DNA of 10,500 nucleotides from Bacteroidales bacterium 45-6. Its GTDB lineage: Bacteria; Bacteroidota; Bacteroidia; Bacteroidales; Dysgonomonadaceae. This document shows positions 7,180 to 10,500 of this stretch, in pieces. Each line of letters starts with the position of its first letter. Positions within the stretch are counted from its first letter, which is position 1. The stretch is from positions 1-10,500 of the forward strand of contig MKRS01000321.1 in the NCBI GenBank assembly GCA_001897035.1. The letters are read 5' to 3'. Under the pieces are notes generated by a model, which made no database searches, was not told the origin of the DNA, and saw only the letters and a list, made by a program, of their open reading frames with translations. Both the position numbers and the translations under genes were made by a program.

Positions 7180-7946
7180 CGTTGAAAATAAAAAAGATTC
7201 TCATATCGCAGCCCCAGCCCCAATCAGAGAAATCACCTTATTATGATATTGCTGAGAAGTATGATGTGAAGATGGTTTTTCGTCCATTCTTCAAGGTTGA
7301 GGGAGTCACAGCAAAAGAATTCAGGCAACAGCGTATAAATATTTTAGACTTTACGGCGATCATTTTCACTGCAAAAACTGCAATCGACCATTTTTTCCGT
7401 TTGTGCGAAGAATTGCGCGTGGTTATGCCCGAAACGATGAAGTATTTCTGTACTTCCGAGTCCGTGGCCTTGTATCTCCAGAAATACATTGTCTATCGTA
7501 AAAGAAAAATCTTCTTCAGCTCCACAGGCAAAATTGGCGGTCTCACCCCTAATTTCACAAAGCACAGCAAGGAGAAGTATCTGGTTCCTGTTTCGGATGT
7601 GCATACCGACGAGGTGGGCAACTTCTTGGATGAGAAAAAGATCAACTACACCAAATCGGTGATGTACCGCACGGTGAGCAACGATTTTGAAGAGGGAGAA
7701 GAACTCGATTACGACATGATTGTGTTTTTCACACCTGTTGGAGTTCAGACATTATTGAATAATTTTCCAAACTTTGAACAAGGCGAGATCGCTATCGGAT
7801 GTTTCGGCCAAGCTACGGCGAAAGCCATTGTGGATGCCGGTTTGCGTCTCGATTGCGAAGCACCCCAGCCTGAATATCCGTCCATGACGGGAGCTTTGGA
7901 GGCTTTTTTGAAAGAAAATAAAAAGAAAAAACACGCAGTGGGCTGA
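7176..7946 (+). CDS. hemD: Uroporphyrinogen-III synthase family protein
   Basis: A 256-residue cytoplasmic protein of the HemD family, which cyclises hydroxymethylbilane with inversion of ring D to give uroporphyrinogen III, the precursor of heme, siroheme and cobalamin. Family features are the KKILISQPQP start, DFTAIIFTAKTAIDHFF near 58-74 (first domain), then DYDMIVFFTPVGVQTLL and IAIGCFGQATAKAIVDAG in the second domain. This is the usual two-domain layout: a strand, a TPxGV-type loop, then an IGxxTA-like loop. Bacteroidota versions diverge strongly from E. coli HemD, so catalysis is inferred by family. The Lys-rich tail (KENKKKKHAVG) is not conserved in character. It overlaps the preceding gene by 4 bases, and a strong terminator follows 30 bases after its stop. 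Confidence 0.88.
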   Translation: MTLKIKKILISQPQPQSEKSPYYDIAEKYDVKMVFRPFFKVEGVTAKEFRQQRINILDFTAIIFTAKTAIDHFFRLCEELRVVMPETMKYFCTSESVALYLQKYIVYRKRKIFFSSTGKIGGLTPNFTKHSKEKYLVPVSDVHTDEVGNFLDEKKINYTKSVMYRTVSNDFEEGEELDYDMIVFFTPVGVQTLLNNFPNFEQGEIAIGCFGQATAKAIVDAGLRLDCEAPQPEYPSMTGALEAFLKENKKKKHAVG

Positions 7947-7975
7947 TTGAAAGGCAACTGTGATACGAAAAACGG

Positions 7976-8011
7976 GCATCCTCAGATTTAGAATCAAGGA
8001 TGCTTTTTTTT
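7976..8011 (+). terminator. Strong intrinsic terminator after hemD
   Basis: GCATCCT (7976-7982) pairs perfectly with AGGATGC (7997-8003). GATT and AATC pair again inside, and eight T residues follow directly at 8004-8011. This is a textbook rho-independent terminator closing the LOG-DUF4271-hemD unit. Its T-run also sits where the -33 region of the helicase promoter would lie. Confidence 0.9.
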
Positions 8012-8025
8012 GCCAACAAAGAAAG

Positions 8026-8033
8026 TATCTTTG
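8026..8033 (+). promoter_or_regulatory. -7 promoter element of the helicase gene, probably giving a leaderless mRNA
   Basis: TATCTTTG matches TAnnTTTG exactly and ends only four bases before the ATG at 8038. With the usual Bacteroidota spacing the first transcribed base would fall at or within a few bases of the start codon. The T-run of the hemD terminator lies about 18 bases upstream, where a -33 TTTG element would be. The start codon itself is well supported by homology. Confidence 0.6.
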
Positions 8034-8037
8034 AAAT

Positions 8038-10386
8038 ATGGTAGAATATCTGAATCAACTCAACGAGTCGCAGCTCCAGGCTGTGGAGTACAATCAGGGA
8101 CCCTCGCTCATTATTGCAGGGGCGGGTTCGGGCAAAACCCGTGTGCTGACATACAAGATCGCATACCTGATGAGCCTTGGGCTTGCTCCCCACAACATCC
8201 TTGCCCTGACCTTCACCAACAAGGCTGCCCGCGAAATGAAGCAGAGGATTGCCGCACTGGAAGGAGAGGCCACTTCGCGACGCCTGTGGATGGGGACTTT
8301 CCATTCCATCTTTTCGAGAATATTGCGGCGCGAATCGGAGTTTTTAGGCTATAGTTCCGATTTCACCATCTACGACACTTCAGACTCTCGCAATTTGCTG
8401 AAAACCATCATCAAGGAGATGAACCTGGACGACAAGGTGTATAAGCCTGCTAAAATTCAAGGGGCGATTTCCATGGCCAAAAACCAGCTTTTTAGTCCCG
8501 AAAGGTATGCGCAGGACAAAGAGATAATAGAACATGACATGCGGGCGAATGTGCCCATGACGAGCGAAATATTCAAGGTCTATAATGCCCGCCTGAAAGC
8601 ATCGAACGCCATGGATTTCGACGACCTGCTTTTCAACACCAATGTGTTGCTTCGCAATCATCCCGATGTGCTGGCCCGTTACCAACAACAGTTCCAGTTC
8701 ATTCTTGTGGATGAGTATCAGGATACGAATTTTTCTCAACACTTGATTGTGAAACGCCTCGCCGATGCGCACCACCGGGTGTGTGTGGTGGGTGACGATG
8801 CCCAGAGCATCTATTCGTTCCGCGGGGCGAATATCGAAAACATCTTGAATTTCAGGAAAGACTATCCCGAAGCCAAGATCTTCAAATTGGAACGGAATTA
8901 CCGCTCCACCCAAAATATTGTGAATGCGGCCAACAGCCTCATCCAGAAAAACACGGAACAATTGGAGAAGAATGTATTTTCCAAAAATGAGGTAGGCGAC
9001 AGGATCGTGGTTGCCGGCGCCTTCTCCGATTTCGAGGAAGGGATGATCGTCTCCAACAAGGTGGCGGATCTGCGCCGTTCGGGCAAGGCTTCGTATGGCG
9101 ATTTTGCGGTTCTATACCGGACAAATGCCCAATCCCGCATCTTTGAGGAGGCATTTCGGAAAAAAAATATCCCCTACCGGATCTATGGAGGCTTGTCGTT
9201 TTATCAACGCAAGGAAATAAAGGATGTGATTGCCTATTTCCGGTTGGTGATTAATCCCAACGATGAGGAAGCCTTCAAGCGGATCATCAATTTCCCGGCA
9301 AGAGGGATCGGCGATACCACCGTGGGAAAGATAGCTGCCGCGGCAAAGCTCCACAACGCAAGTCTTTGGAACGTTCTTTCCGACCCTTTGGCTTTCAATG
9401 TGAATATCAATTCGGGTACGGCAAAGAAGTTGGCCGCATTCCGTGAAATGATCGAGTCGTTCCTGCAACAACTGCGCGAGTTGTCGGCCTACGACATGGC
9501 GATGCTGATTACCAAGCAGAGCGGGGTTGCGAACGATGCGTATCAGGACAAAAGTCCGGAAGGGATGAGCCGACAGGAAAATCTGGAAGAATTGTTGGGT
9601 GCGATTCACGAGTTCACCGATTCGCGAATGGAAGAGGGCGAGGATAACTTCCTGTTGCCGGACTTCCTTTCGGAGGTTTCCCTGCTCACGGATCAAGACA
9701 CGGACAAGGATGCCGAGGCCGAAAAGGTGACGATGATGACCATCCATTCTGCAAAGGGCTTGGAATTCAAAAACGTGTTCGTGGTGGGGTTGGAAGAGGA
9801 GCTTTTCCCGTCTTCTATGGCTCTTTCCGAAGTGAAAGGGGTGGAGGAGGAGAGGCGCCTGTTTTATGTGGCCCTGACTCGTGCGGAGGAATTTTGTATG
9901 CTTAGCTATGCCCGTTCGCGCTTTCGCAACGGACAAACGGAATCGTCCAACCCGAGTCGTTTCTTGAAAGAAATTGGCGAAGAATACCTCGACATTCAAG
10001 ATAGCATGTTGAGCAGGTCTCTTTCCTGGGGCAATGAGCGGCGCGAGCCATCTTTCTCAGGGGGTAGTTCTTCAAGCGGCCGGTGGTCTTCTCCTTCGGA
10101 AGAGCGCAGCAAGCGGGAATCTCCCTTTCAGAAGCAGCAGGCCACGCAACCGACACTGCCTCGCCCGAATTTTGTGAAAGCCGAAAATGCCCGCCCCAAG
10201 GCTGGCAACGATTATGCCGGAGACGATGTGAAACCCGGCGACGTGATTGCCCACGAACGTTTCGGGATGGGAACTATCAAGGAGGTTTCGGGCGATGCCA
10301 ATAGCCGTAAGGCCACAGTGGAGTTCGAAAATGCAGGAGTCAAGCAATTATTGCTTAAATTTGCAAAATACAAGAAAGTTAGATAA
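8038..10386 (+). CDS. PcrA/UvrD-type superfamily 1 DNA helicase
   Basis: A 782-residue ATP-dependent 3'-5' DNA helicase of the UvrD/PcrA/Rep group, acting in repair, replication-fork maintenance and clearing of RNA polymerase. Motifs in order: Q-motif LNESQLQAV (8-16), Walker A AGAGSGKT (27-34), Ia LALTFTNKAAREMK (55-68), II VDEYQDT (224-230), III GDDAQSIYSFRGA (252-264), IV LERNYRST (284-291), V TIHSAKGLEF (about 568-577) and VI EERRLFYVALTRAE (about 603-616). A Ser/Gly/Arg-rich, probably disordered linker follows (about 660-730). It ends in a Tudor-like domain starting near 735 (HERFGMGTIKEV), the type that contacts RNA polymerase in PcrA. Length and motifs are normal and it appears fully functional. 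The choice between the names pcrA and uvrD is open; the C-terminal domain favours PcrA-like. nspC starts 18 bases after its stop. Confidence 0.96.
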   Translation: MVEYLNQLNESQLQAVEYNQGPSLIIAGAGSGKTRVLTYKIAYLMSLGLAPHNILALTFTNKAAREMKQRIAALEGEATSRRLWMGTFHSIFSRILRRESEFLGYSSDFTIYDTSDSRNLLKTIIKEMNLDDKVYKPAKIQGAISMAKNQLFSPERYAQDKEIIEHDMRANVPMTSEIFKVYNARLKASNAMDFDDLLFNTNVLLRNHPDVLARYQQQFQFILVDEYQDTNFSQHLIVKRLADAHHRVCVVGDDAQSIYSFRGANIENILNFRKDYPEAKIFKLERNYRSTQNIVNAANSLIQKNTEQLEKNVFSKNEVGDRIVVAGAFSDFEEGMIVSNKVADLRRSGKASYGDFAVLYRTNAQSRIFEEAFRKKNIPYRIYGGLSFYQRKEIKDVIAYFRLVINPNDEEAFKRIINFPARGIGDTTVGKIAAAAKLHNASLWNVLSDPLAFNVNINSGTAKKLAAFREMIESFLQQLRELSAYDMAMLITKQSGVANDAYQDKSPEGMSRQENLEELLGAIHEFTDSRMEEGEDNFLLPDFLSEVSLLTDQDTDKDAEAEKVTMMTIHSAKGLEFKNVFVVGLEEELFPSSMALSEVKGVEEERRLFYVALTRAEEFCMLSYARSRFRNGQTESSNPSRFLKEIGEEYLDIQDSMLSRSLSWGNERREPSFSGGSSSSGRWSSPSEERSKRESPFQKQQATQPTLPRPNFVKAENARPKAGNDYAGDDVKPGDVIAHERFGMGTIKEVSGDANSRKATVEFENAGVKQLLLKFAKYKKVR

Positions 10387-10404
10387 TTAGCAAATACAAT
10401 CCCC

Positions 10405-10500
10405 ATGATTGATTTTTCAAAAATACATTCCCCCAGTTTTGTGATGGAAGAAGACCTCTTGCGTCGCAATTTGTCGCTGATCCGTTCGGTGAAAGACCGA
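10405..10500 (+). CDS. nspC: Carboxynorspermidine decarboxylase, first 32 codons (cut by the window's right edge)
   Basis: The frame opens MIDFSKIHSPSFVMEEDLL and continues with RRNLSLIRSVKDR up to the last base. This matches the start of NspC, the PLP-dependent fold-III decarboxylase that makes norspermidine/spermidine from the carboxy precursors in the aspartate-semialdehyde polyamine route common in Bacteroidota. The PSF/CY-V-x-EE-x-LL-x-NL pattern is typical of the first strand and helix. The catalytic Lys that binds PLP is outside the window. It is 18 bases from the helicase stop, has no visible promoter of its own, and is probably cotranscribed. Related fold-III decarboxylases are the main alternative. 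Confidence 0.8.
   Translation, partial: MIDFSKIHSPSFVMEEDLLRRNLSLIRSVKDR

Noticed and set aside
9112..9999. Long minus-strand frame of 295 codons
   Set aside because: Antisense to the helicase C-terminal half; no recognisable protein character.
1..10500. CRISPR arrays, tRNA or rRNA genes, insertion sequences
   Set aside because: No regularly spaced repeats, no tRNA-like folds or rRNA segments, and no transposase frame were seen on either strand.

Overview
The window looks like a chromosome segment from a member of the Bacteroidota, probably of the order Bacteroidales. Three things support this. The core genes have Bacteroidota-type sequences and neighbours, including a DUF4271 membrane protein whose stop overlaps the start of hemD, and an nspC-type decarboxylase start. 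Several genes are preceded by the Bacteroidota -7 promoter element TAnnTTTG. No start codon has a convincing Shine-Dalgarno sequence.

Layout: 1-1953 (minus) is the N-terminal three quarters of alaS, cut by the window edge. 1954-4235 is an AT-rich island between alaS and metK. It holds one intact minus-strand gene (an atypical SDR/NmrA-like NAD(P)-binding protein, 2303-3160) and three minus-strand coding remnants: a possible GNAT acetyltransferase N-terminus (2169-2306), a DUF1016/YhcG-type N-terminal domain with two in-frame stops (3290-3676), and an unrecognised C-terminal tail (3868-3987). From 4236 everything is on the plus strand and balanced in composition: metK (4236-5540), a LOG-family phosphoribohydrolase (5622-6209), a DUF4271 membrane protein (6226-7179), hemD (7176-7946), a strong intrinsic terminator, a PcrA/UvrD-type helicase (8038-10386) and the first 32 codons of nspC (10405 onward).

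The core genes are housekeeping: tRNA charging, S-adenosylmethionine synthesis, nucleotide or cytokinin-type monophosphate hydrolysis, tetrapyrrole synthesis, DNA repair and polyamine synthesis. The LOG gene, DUF4271 gene and hemD form a tight transcription unit. The helicase has its own promoter, whose -7 box ends 4 bases before the ATG, so its mRNA is predicted to be leaderless or nearly so.

I see no clear novel defence or mobile system. The most informative parts are the decayed island, a 12-codon upstream ORF just before metK, the terminator/promoter overlap before the helicase, and a candidate internal promoter for hemD.
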